64,000 nucleotides of DNA from Tubulanus polymorphus (taxonomy: Eukaryota > Nemertea > Palaeonemertea > Tubulaniformes > Tubulanidae): NCBI RefSeq assembly GCF_964204645.1, contig NC_134026.1, positions 310,001-374,000 of the forward strand, in the 5' to 3' direction. This document shows, piece after piece, positions 11,035-21,940 of this stretch. The translations under genes were made by a program, and so were the position numbers. The notes beneath the pieces are model-generated. The model searched no databases, was not told where the DNA came from, and saw nothing but the letters and a program-made list of their open reading frames with translations. Position 1 is the first letter of the stretch. Each line of letters starts with the position of its first letter.

Positions 11035-12713
11035 ATGTATTATCTCACAAGTGAAGCAATAATCTTTGCGATGTTGGCGGTGATGATTCTAGTTCAAAGA
11101 AGCGCCGCATTTTCAGTGCGAAGAAGAACTTTTGCGTCATCGCCGGCGTCGGATAGCCAGCTGCGCAGTTTAGGATTTAGTAACAACCTCGTAAATAAAG
11201 ATTATTTTGAAGGCGGATTATCCTCGGCACGCGGTCGACGCGTGATACAAACAGCAAGAAGGAGTAGGAGAAATGCAGTAACAGTTGAAGACGCTATCAT
11301 TCGTAATATAGTCACTCATTCGTGGGATCTACGTAAATTCGCCATCGAAGCTTACGATTTTTATGTAAGTCATAGCTTCGAAATATTTTTGACTCGTAAT
11401 TCATGATTTGCGCTCTGTGTATTTCGAGTGTTTCAGATTCCTTACATTCCCAAACAGACACGAGTCTCATCTATCTAGAGTCTTACCTAGCCGTCATATC
11501 GTCTTATCTCTGTCAGATATTCATATTAGATTTGTTTTCATTTTCAGTGTAGTATAATGAAAGATAATATTCCTAGCGAGATCTATTCGAGCTGCAAACA
11601 ATTATCGATGTCTTACGTGAATGCGGAAGAGTTGAATATACCGAAATTATACGTTTACAAAGTGAATACACTCGGTAGTAAAGCTGAGGACATGGATCGT
11701 TTGGTGAGTTGTTTATACTTACAAAATACTATAATTTCTATATAGAAAATTACTATGCATAATCTGCTTCGTTAACAACGAAAGATAATCGCATCGTTTA
11801 AACCACATCATCCCTATTAACATAACATTTCATCAATTGGTTAATTACAAAAATTACTTCCTTAATTTTCATTGACGCGAAATAACATACATATATTGCT
11901 TATGCAGATAAATCAATGTCAATGTAATTTGTTGTAGTTAGTTGAAGCGTTTGAAACGCTGTCAAAAATGAAATTCGTAGTGGCGAATATAACAACAATG
12001 GAAGAAGATGTAACTTGTCAGAAGAGAGTAAGTGTTGGACTTCCGTGTAAACAATGTCAAGGATCTAGCAAACATTTCTGGTGTTATCTGATGAACGTAG
12101 AAAAACGACTGAACGCTTTAAACGAACATTTACGGCTGAATGTAAGTATCCCCTTGTTCTAGTCACTGCTAAACTTGTTTTAATATTTGATTTGTGTCGC
12201 GCAAACGAGTGATTATAGTTACATCAGTTCACAGGAGCTGAGTACAGACACATAAAACATGATACCAAATGACAAAAATGTCTAGACGAAAGTCAACAAT
12301 TCAATGATTGTAGTTAATCTTAGTCTAAAAGTTATTTTCAATGCTACGAACTAGAAGGCTGATTATTGATGATTGCGTCTGTTTCTAATGTACAAATTTG
12401 GTGTAAAATTTGGTCCAAGTAATTCGTGAGATTATTTTCGAAAAAGTGACCGTTTCGTGGTATCAGAAAGTAACGGTTTACCGATTCTATTGTTGTATAC
12501 TAGAAACGACTGTCAGACTGTTGACTAATCTATTCGATATTATATATCTTTCAGTCTCCGCGATTGTTTCACAAATCTGGACCGACGATCAACATCGACA
12601 ATCCGTCATTGACTGAATCGATGCGGATGGTTTATAACTTCGCAGCTTTACACCGGATAGTCGAGCAGTCCGATCAGACCTACCGAGCATTTCACTTCCT
12701 ATTAAATCTATAA
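11035..12713 (+). CDS. Secreted four-helix cytokine-like protein (282 aa), candidate class I/IL-6-LIF type
   Basis: Coding exons 11035-11364, 11548-11703, 11938-12141 and 12555-12713; all three introns are phase 0 with GT/AG ends. Residues 1-26 are a signal peptide (core AIIFAMLAVMILV). A furin site RSRR at residues 76-79 would release about 203 residues. The mature part reads as four amphipathic helices: A about 83-116 (VEDAIIRNIV... into CSIMKDN), a Pro-containing AB loop, B about 158-186, C about 208-230 (FWCYLMNVEKRLNALNEHL) and D about 252-281 (MRMVYNFAALHRIV...), ending right after helix D. Six cysteines (111, 126, 189, 199, 202, 211) and an N-glycosylation site NIT at 179 fit a secreted ligand. 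Exon-to-helix layout (signal+A | AB loop | B+C | D, phase 0) matches vertebrate class I cytokine genes. There is no recognised close homologue; alternatives are another helical hormone or a lineage-specific secreted protein. Confidence 0.75.
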
Positions 12714-12728
12714 CTAACCACAACGCTA

Positions 12729-12730
<2 letters not shown>

Positions 12731-12759
<29 letters not shown>
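12731..12759. repeat. (TA)n microsatellite in the 3' UTR
   Basis: About 14 TA dinucleotides start 18 bases after the stop codon of the cytokine-like gene. Confidence 0.9.
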
Positions 12760-13579
12760 CGGGGAGAGTTCATATCGAGAAAGACTAAATGTTATATTTT
12801 TTCATATCGTAATTCGCTTACATAAAACGGATCTACAAATAACTCTACGCAAGTTTACAGGGTTTTCGCGAGTTTTTTTATGATTACAATACGTACAATT
12901 TTACTTTATTTATTCATCCGTCTAACTGTGATATAAAATGCGTTCATCATATTATAACATATAAACATGTATTAATTGTTACATTCCGAGATGTAAAACT
13001 GCTAATTATGTTTTTTTATTTCTAATGCCGGTGATGTATGTTAACATAAGGCGGTAATCATTTTTGATGCCCTAGACAATTTTAAATGTGTATTTTATTC
13101 GTTTATTTAATGCATTAGTCCGTTTTGGTCTTAATCTCATAATTTCATGATCTCTAATGTGTAGGGATCGCGGGTTTTATTTTTCGATGAAAGTTCCGGG
13201 TTTATTTTAGCGCATTTTTGCAGGAAGCTTTTTCTATTCAAAAATGCGACATTTATTACGAGCATGTACGAGTGTTTCTAATAACAATGTTATCAGGTGA
13301 TTCTTATTCTAACAGTATGAAATGAGTTATCGAAGAATAATTCACATAATTATCATAGCTTTGATCAATAATCTACTGCCAAATATTAGATGATTTATTG
13401 CGAATAATTCATATAATTAATCATTAATTTATTGTATTTTTATTGAACTAACTCGATGCGTATCAATGTCATTATCACTAGTTTACTTATATTTCGATGT
13501 AAACAGCAATATTTATATTATGTATTTATTTGTACTGAACTGAATTTATTTTTTGCAATGTGTTATTTTTACATAGATA

Positions 13580-13585
13580 AATAAA
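13580..13585 (+). terminator. Candidate poly(A) signal of the cytokine-like gene
   Basis: AATAAA about 870 bases after the stop codon. The region 12,714-15,388 is otherwise AT-rich and shows no gene, apart from the short repeat at 14,690. Confidence 0.3.
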
Positions 13586-14689
13586 ATCGCCACTGCCAAG
13601 AAAACGATTCCTCCATTTTTACTAATCATGGATTTCAGCAATCGTGATTCGTCGAGGAGAGTTTTTCAATGTTTGAGAAACACTAACAAGATCTATGTAT
13701 TGCTTATAAGATGATGTCTGTTTATTCGATACTAACAAAAAATGCGCGATACTTTAAACTGCAACCGGTTAATATTTCAAATGAACACTTATAATACGGC
13801 TCGAGATAGCTACAACCAACAAACTGTCACTCCAACAGCTTTCAATTGTTTCCCTCTTATTATTGGATTTTCAGCCCAGTTGACGAGAGAATATCCGCAT
13901 AGATACAATCAACGTATAAAAGAGCAATCAGTTTGACGTGTTTCTAATCTTACCGGTCCAGATACCAACAGCCGATCTGTAGGGTTACCCCTAGAACGGA
14001 CTGCAGTGAACCTTCAAACTATCGCCGTCAACCCACTTATTAATAAATAAGAACGAAACAAATAGCTATGTTAAGCATTGGTATCAGATTTCTGGCTTCC
14101 GGCCTTGTCGCGGTACACTCACTCTCATACCATATAACGAGATAAATCCCACAATAAATTCAGCAAAAAATGAAAAGTTCTAGAGTAAAATGATTCATTT
14201 TTTAATTTATTGTGGGATTTCTCTAGTTATTCATCATACACGGATATTGTGATTTCATTATTATACCATATATTGATATGAAAACAGCCCATTTTCATTG
14301 ATTTCCGGTTTTTATCCTGTATCAATAATTCAATATAGCATATATTGGATTCCGTATGATATCAAATCGAGTAATAATGTATCACAATCAGTGAATAGCG
14401 TGTGGGCGATTTCGTTCCGGCATCGTGTGACTAAATCTATAAACTCGAAAGTTCTGAGCTGAATCGATGAATTCAATGTCATTTCGATTATAAAATGCCG
14501 TTTCGATTCTGCCCGTCACTTCTCATAAATATAGATCATTATGACCGTTTAAAGTAGATCAGTGATTATTTAATCGGGCGACTGACATGTGACATCATTA
14601 ATAAAAAGAAACGACACAGAATTTATATTTTGTGATGTACAGCGGTAGAATCACGTGAACACCGGGAACCGCCATTTAACTCACATCAC

Positions 14690-14771
14690 CCGAATCCCCT
14701 CCGAGGTAACCGAATCCCCTCCGAGATACCCGAATCCCCTCCGAGGTAACCGAGTCCCCTCCGAGGTACCC
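14690..14771. repeat. 20-bp tandem repeat, four copies
   Basis: The unit CCGAATCCCCTCCGAGGTAA recurs four times with single-base changes. The unit length is not a multiple of three, so the open frame through it is unlikely to be coding. Confidence 0.85.
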
Positions 14772-15388
14772 AAATTCCGAGGCAGTCGGAGCGAGGATGG
14801 GTGCAGTAGGCGATCAGAGCACGACTATAGTTTCACGATGATTCAGTCGGATATTTTTCCTCAAGTCTCCAATCACGATGTATCATAGCTGCAGCGATTT
14901 CTCCTCTCGACAAGTTGTCAACGTGTATTTTTGCTATCGGTGATATATCAAATGTTATATTTCCTGTAAACGTCACGTCTTGTTTTACGGTAAATCTAAG
15001 CGCGCATTCTGATCACTTCCTTCCATTATATCAAAACGTAGAAAATAATTCTTATACATTTCGCTGTGAGTATCGATGATGCTGATAGAACCGATCACTG
15101 CTTCATTCTTAAAACGAGTATTTCAGTAATGAAGCTAGTGTATATTATATGTACAGTCACGTTTTGTTGCTAATCGTATGCAGAAAATAAAGCCTTATTT
15201 AAAGTGCGTTGTCTAGTAATTAACATCGCAAAATAGAATGTGCAAATATAATGTTTCTAACGTTACATTATTAAGAGGCGGAATTTTTCAATTTACAGAA
15301 ATAATCGTGATAAAGAAAACCATTTATCATACACTAAAAAGAATGGACAGATTTTGAATTGTTTTCCTCATGTTTTTGACGCGATGAT

Positions 15389-16784
15389 TCAGGGCACATA
15401 AGTCGGGTTTTTGAAAGTTTGAACCTCAGTTCGAGTTTCAGTTTCGCTTGATGTCACTGGTTGTTCGATGGATTTGATTTCGGTCCGTTCGATTTTTTCG
15501 CAAACCGTTTCAATCACCGCCGCCGTTTCTTCGTCTTTTTGATTCTTCTTGAAACATGGAATCAGTGTTTTTTCGACAGTCGCGTACGTGCAGTAGAAAC
15601 AAACTATAGCTAATGGAATCGATATCGAAGTTCCGATGATAATCTTCAGTTTGAAATTGGACGGATATTCGTAATATTTACCGCGAGCTCGATACGTATT
15701 CTGGGCTATTACTTTCTTTATAGGTGGCGCTGTGGTGGAACCTGTGGTCATATTAACTGGCGATTCGGTAGAAGTGTTTCTCATTGTTAGAATTCGTCGG
15801 CTTCGTCGTTTGAATATAGGTGGCGCCTTCTGACCCCATGTATACATTCCTTGTTTGGTCGTCCCATTTTCACGTATGATAAGATGGTTGCGAAATTCTT
15901 TACTGACAGTCGCCCCAGCTTCGGTCGCGCGCACCAAATGTACCCCTAAATAAACAAAGGAGAAAACTCAAATTACGCAAACCTCGCATTCAAATCTTTA
16001 ATCAAATAATTTAGAATTACAATTAACCACAAATTATCTTTTTAAATTGAAACAGTACTAAATTTGTAAGTGTCACGATATTCAGTGATAGACGAATTTG
16101 ATATATGAATTTCTGGAGAAATAGAGAAATAAAAAGCTAACAATTAACTGTATTTTGATGATGAGGATTCATCAGATTTTATAGAGTATTCTATTTAATT
16201 AAATTCGTTCCTGATATTAATGAATACATTCCAAAGTTGTGGTGGTTCATGGATGGATCAATACGCCTCGAATCGAGAACTAGACGATGCTGTAGTGTGT
16301 AAAACAGTATCGTAAAAAAAAGTATCGAAATCGGCGAACTTTAAATGTATATGTACGTTATGTTTAAATGCTATCGAATATTGATAATCACTTAAAATGC
16401 ACTGCAGCGCGTTACATATATATATAGACCCAGGGGAAATAGACTGAATTCTGGAATCAAATCCAACCGTACATGTACAGTACTGTGGAATATATTGCAT
16501 CCGGTTGCCAAAATTAAGTTAAATTTTTGTAAACTGGTTTCCATATTCAACCGTTGTATCCAATTGTTTTTGGTATAGACTATGTGTGTAATGAAAATTG
16601 TTCACATCAATGAAAACCTTTTTTAAGAAAATATCAATTTTGTTGTTGTAAATTTTTTGGTTAATATTTTTTGTAACGAACAATTTCATACGTGTATATT
16701 CTAAACCGATTTGCGACACTCACCTACAAATACAAATATCCATAACGATATTCCAGTAACTGACGAGCTGAACGGTTCATTCAT
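15389..16784 (-). CDS. Single-pass type I membrane protein of unknown family (205 aa)
   Basis: Two coding exons, 16784-16724 and 15945-15389; phase 1 junction G|GG with GTGAGT donor and TTTAG acceptor; 618 nt. The start ATG opens a signal peptide (hydrophobic ISLWIFVFVGVHLV). A short ectodomain follows (about residues 27-121) with three N-glycosylation sequons (47, 77, 85) and a basic RRSRR cluster at 67-71 that could be a furin-type cleavage site. The transmembrane helix is at about 122-144 and has two cysteines. The acidic cytoplasmic tail ends in NPTY (residues 200-203), an NPxY motif known to bind PTB domains or clathrin adaptors. No conserved ectodomain is recognised. It is unrelated in sequence to its neighbours. 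A receptor-like or adhesion role is a guess. Confidence 0.65.
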
Positions 16785-17611
16785 TTCATAATTGATTCAA
16801 ACTAACATGCGAAACATATATCCTTTATAGAAAACCTCTTCTAAATGTACCGTACTATTTCTTGACATCAAGTACACTTCATTGTAATAATTAGATGGGA
16901 TCCTCGTCAGTAGTTTAAATGGACGACGCTTCAATCACTGAACTATATGATATATATATATATACGTTACGATCGGTTGCTAGTGATTCCACGCGATACT
17001 GCCATAATAATTCATCAAGTTCTATGTTTTGTTGATGCTGCGCCACTTGAATCATTTAGATTACTAAATCATTTATGATCGTTTTAATATCGAACTTAAA
17101 AGCGGCGTACTGTCCGCTTTTCATTTAGCTAATTAATTCTATGTAAGCCGTGCGTTGTTTTGGTATCTAGGCATACAATGTATGTTGTTGCTATTGTTTT
17201 TTTGTATTTTGTTTAAAAGATGTTTTGATAATGGAAATCAACTTATCAAATACCAAGAAAGTTGGCAAGACTCGTGGTAAAAACACTCGAGAAATAATCG
17301 AGATATGTTTGAATCACAGTTTTATTCGTATTTTAGAAATCGTTTTGTATACAAACAAATCTTAATCAATATTGCATGAAAAATAAAACACAAATACATT
17401 TCATTTTACCCGAACACAAGATTAATGAGTATAAAATAAGTTAACATTGTCAATTCAATACTCATTTAAATCCTAAAGAAGTCGTTGATTATTTTTTAGC
17501 ACAATTTGTATTTCCAATTCAATCGACTAAGAGTAAATCATCATTTGGATAACACAATCATCAAGTTTTATATTTATTTCACAGTTGATAAATCTCTATT
17601 ATCACAATCAT
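16785..17611. other. Intergenic, no gene seen
   Basis: AT-rich spacer with a short TA microsatellite near 16,950. TTTATT (reverse AATAAA) at 17321-17326 and 17573-17578 are candidate poly(A) signals for SEPSECS on the minus strand. Confidence 0.4.
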
Positions 17612-20600
17612 TCAATCATTTAATGATTTCTCATCATCCTGAGGTTTATTCTTATCGGTGTCATCATCAATCTGTTGAATCATCACCGATTGATCGAGAA
17701 ATTGAGATTTCCATTTCGATAAAACTTTGTCTAATCGTTTAATGAAATCGTCCACTTCGTTGATAGTCATTCCTATAGCAGCAGCAGCGGTTAAATACAC
17801 ACAGGGATATCGACTACTATGAGCTCCAAAACCGTCAAATTTAAATCCACTAATCTCTTTAACTTCCCCATGTGCGACAACCCTAGAAAACAAAATACAC
17901 ATATCCTATAATTCATGATGGTTGGTTAGAAACAGTTCTTGTCAACATAAGCGGTTACTGATCACAATCTGGAAAGATCTGAGCTCCACATTATTTGGCT
18001 TTAAAGGGATTATAATGCCAGACACTTTTCTTGAATTTTTCACAATTTTTTTAACAATTTTAGCAAACATTCACATATTTGACACCCGTGAAATTATGGC
18101 CAAGGAATCTTCATTGATTTGTTCATATGCGAGACTCTCTGACGAGGAGGAAGGTATTTTACCTAGTGCCGGAAACATTGCGTTTGAAGAGCATCGAACC
18201 AAACTGAGTCGCAGCAATAGAATCATCAACAGTTCCCACAGGTATCGTTAGACTCATACCTATTCATTAAAACATCAATTAGTTAATACATCATGTCTAA
18301 AGTTTTAAAACATCGTTTATACTCGATCAATAATGGACCATATTACATTTATCTACATCCTGGAAACAAAATACGTTTCCAATAAATTCAATTAGAAAAT
18401 AAATTTATGATGAAATAATTTTTAAGTCAATCTACAGTATTTAAAACGAAATGTCATCTCTTACCTAATGATATAGTATTACTGGGCGTATGAAGGACTC
18501 TTTCGCCGTGTTTGGCAGCACATTCTGATAATTGCTGTTTCAGATAGGTAAAAACTTCCTTCCTCTGTTTCAGCAAAGCTTTGTAACCGTTAGCGCCGAG
18601 CGATAGTAACGTGATGAATATATCTAGACTAGGTGTCCCTGACGCACGACCTCATTAAATATAAACAACTTAATTAAAACACTTTTTTATCTCTGTTTCT
18701 GATGATAAAACCTAAATTAAATTTCCTGTAAAATTTTTATGTATCTGCGGGGTTCTTAGATCAGCAAATCCAAACTTCCCTCAATTTCCTGACCCTTGAC
18801 GAAAGTTCCCTGATTTTAATTATAAGTCACACTCAGTGAGGACTAGTTCTCACCAAGAGGTTCCTTGTGCCACTCGTCACCAGCAAGAATGACAAGACAC
18901 CAAAAATTCAAATTCCCTATAATATTCTCTAGTTTTCGAGAAAAATATTCAAAATTCCCTGATTTTCCTGATCTGCAGGAACCCCGATCTTTTCGTTTAC
19001 CTGGATAAAATTTTCCAATCTCATCGATAAATTTACTATCGAATCCAGCTATCACAGCACCTCCAACCGGCACTAGAAAGTTCTTATCAGTGCTCTGTAT
19101 AAATGCATCTACACGTCCACATTTATGAGCCTGAAAGATAACAATATATCACAACTCAACTGTAAAATAGCCTCTATGAGTGATCTTAAAAACAGAGTTA
19201 AATACTCCTAAAGTTTCTAAATGTCTTGTCGCTTCATACCTGTTGTATAAGATGCATACATTTAGAGGATTGAATACCATAAGCGTTATTGACTAGGTGT
19301 GGAATGTCATGTGTACTGCATAATCTGCTAATCTCCTCTAACCTGAAATAAACAATCCATAAAAATAAATATTCAAACAAGATAGCCAGAAATATAGCAT
19401 CATCGTCGAACAACACTTTCTTACTTATCAGGCCCCCTCGGAGCAAAACAGCTAGTTGTGGAAAGAATACAAACTATATTTTCTGGACCGAGCTCCGTAA
19501 TTTTTGACTTCAAGTCTTCAACGTGCGTTCTTAATTCATCTCCTTGTAAATCGTTTTCAAGGACGATTGGCACGAAACCTATAGCAAAACATAAGCATCA
19601 TCAAATCTGTAAATAACAGCAATTCAGCGTTTATGATATTTCTATGAACCTGGTCATTTTAACATCATTTTCATGACTTTCCAGGTCTGGAATTTAACAT
19701 TTCAGTGAACAGCAAAAGCAAGATAAAATATTTTTCATACCCGCAGAAATTATAGCCTTGAAACATGATTTTTGGTCGATTCGAGGCCAAATGACGTATT
19801 TCGCTTTTGGTCGTCTAGGACGCAGAGCTAATAAACATAATACCATTGTCATCCCTGTTGCCATGGGGACTATAAAACCAGCCGTTACTGACTGCACACC
19901 TACGTAGAAAATAAAATTCAAAGATTGTGAATTCACAGCAGACACTGAACTAGCGGCATTTAAATACATGCCTGCTAATTTGATAATATCGATAGTTTTA
20001 AATACGTGCCTGCTAATTTGATAATATCGATAGTTTGAAATACATGCCTGCTAATTTGATAATATCGATAGTTTGAAATACATGCCTGCTAATTTGATAA
20101 TATCGAGCACCATTGCATTAGCGAGTTTCATAATTAGACTAGAACCAGCAGCTTTAGGTTGAACAGCTGTTATATCTCCAGAACGACCAATTCCATGACC
20201 TAACCTGAAAATATAACACACCGATCGGTTAATAGATCAATCTCATAGTTTCATTTAACAGGTTCCAAGAACAGCTAACTATCATAACTTGCTATTGATA
20301 TTTCTGATTGGGAAAATATCAAAAAGCACCAAAATCCATTCATAATTTATCAGATACTTAATCTTAAATCCGGCTAGTCTAATTTCTAATATGTTCCTCA
20401 AACAATGGTTGTAGGGGACCGTAACAACGTCTGGTATTCAGACTGGAATCAGGCTTATACCAAGCTCAAACTCTCACTTTCAGTTAAAGATGTTAAAACT
20501 GTTCAAATACCTGAAATGTCTTCTAGCCACTAATTGTGATACAATGCGAGCCTCACGTTCTCCAGCTCCGCAGTTATTCGGGAAATTATTACTGTCCATT

Positions 20601-21215
20601 AGAGATAAATCTTGTAACAACATTTCAATAGTTTCATCATCCCATCCTTCATTTGGTAGTTTTCTCTGAAACAAAAATTTTCAAAATCCCAGTGTGTAGA
20701 TTTGTAAGTACCGGAGTACCACAAAGGTTAAGCTACGGACCCGTGGGGCATTGTCTCGACAAATTATTGACGGAAAACCCGACAATTACATACCTAACTT
20801 ATATGAGTATTCCAGGACTCACTAATCTTACAACAAAAGTCGTAATTACTGTGATTGAAGAGATCACAGACACAAACTGGAGCACAGGGGCTCGTATTTG
20901 AATGAATAATTGAAGTTTGGGGTGAATTGTAGCTTAGATCATCCACAGTAGTACCAGGGTCCAGTTTCACAAAAAAGATTATTGGAGGACCTAAACTACA
21001 GTCCACCCCCAAACTTCAATCAAGTTAACAGTGGTTAAGTACGAGCCCTGGCCTGTGGTGGATGGAGAGTAAGTCGAATGATTATGAACTGAAGGACTTA
21101 CATGTTGCAGAAACACTTTCACGCGATTCTCTCTCGTTTTTAAAGCCTGACTCGCTTGTTCCACGTACGATGAAGGAATTATTTTTTCACACAGAGCAAA
21201 GTTGTTATCATTCAT
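17612..21215 (-). CDS. SEPSECS: O-phosphoseryl-tRNA(Sec) selenium transferase (SepSecS)
   Basis: PLP enzyme that converts O-phosphoseryl-tRNA(Sec) to selenocysteinyl-tRNA(Sec) with selenophosphate, the last step of Sec synthesis, in the cytosol. Ten coding exons on the minus strand: 21215-21102, 20665-20511, 20204-20086, 19899-19741, 19578-19425, 19342-19240, 19130-19001, 18650-18465, 18259-18163, 17882-17612. They total 1488 nt, 495 aa, against 501 aa in human. Diagnostic stretches include [90 protein letters not shown] and [16 protein letters not shown], where Lys284 falls at the number of the human PLP lysine. All junction phases agree. Exon 3 ends at a GC donor (AGCAG|GCATGT) whose surroundings are tandemly quadruplicated. 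Presence of the gene implies the animal makes selenoproteins. Confidence 0.97.
19971..20107 (-). repeat. 38-bp tandem quadruplication of the SEPSECS exon 3/intron 3 boundary
   Basis: Four 38-bp units run across the boundary. The unit nearest exon 3 contains the real exon end. Each unit carries the last 19 exonic bases (GATATTATCAAATTAGCAG) plus the GC donor. Using any later copy as donor keeps an in-frame TAG, giving a truncated protein, so the first is the productive one. Confidence 0.9.
20885..21050. mobile_element. hAT-like MITE in SEPSECS intron 1
   Basis: The two ends are imperfect inverted repeats: CAGGGGCTCGTATTTGAATG and, on the other strand, CAGGGCTCGTACTTAACCAC. Both are followed by a well-matched inner arm (TTGAAGTTTGGGG...TGTAG.TTAG.TC). 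Length is about 166 bp, with no transposase. The CAGGG terminus suggests hAT, but no clear 8-bp target duplication is seen. Confidence 0.6.
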
Positions 21216-21926
21216 TTCAATTTCATCGGTGAAAAACCAAGCAAATCGAAAAATATATTATTCCATATCAGGCGCAACGACCTTGACTTGAAGTGGATAT
21301 CACTAAAATCCGAATAAGAAATTGGATATTGTGAAAACAAGGAGCTAACCTAACCCTAATTTTCGCTAGGTGACCGTACGGTGCTGCCACCAAGTTTGGG
21401 CTGATGAATAGTGCGATTGAGTCGGTGTATCGTTTACTTCCGGGTTCGGAAAAAATCGGAAGCGAAGCCCGAAAAGTCGATTCATCAAGTAACGAAATAA
21501 AATATAGACTCAATATTTACCACAGATAGACAACTAACTGAGGATTATCAGTATTAGTGATTAAAGGTAAGATAAGTTTTCATGAACTTGTTCAAATCTA
21601 GAGGTTTCATTTCCTCGCTGTACTATTTACCAACAGAAACCGATGTCTGTCCTTCGCACTACACGTTATTGAGTGTCTAGTTTGGAACCCAAATTATCTA
21701 AAGCCCGAATCTGAAGTCATAAACGGTGAAATTTTGGCATCTATTTCAGTATTTCAACCTGGGCTTGGTTTTTTCAGTCACAGACTCACCCTCCTGCTGG
21801 ATTACAACCAATGTCCCATTGAAAGATTTCCCCAGTTCTACAATTTGCCTGAAATCATGAAACCCTGCCCCGTGGGTCGTATTTGGTAGGAAATAACCAA
21901 TTTGTATTGGTCTCCTTTATTTTCAG
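21216..21926. promoter_or_regulatory. Shared head-to-head promoter of SEPSECS and TTC1
   Basis: The start codons of SEPSECS (21215, minus) and TTC1 (21941, plus) are 725 bases apart. A consensus donor ATTAAAG|GTAAGA at 21566/21567 and an acceptor TTTTCAG ending at 21926 suggest a 5' untranslated TTC1 exon and a 360-base intron. A 16-base copy of the terminus of the 178-bp foldback element (ACCGTACGGTGCTGCC) is at 21373-21388. Confidence 0.5.
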
Positions 21927-21940
21927 GATATACATTGAAC

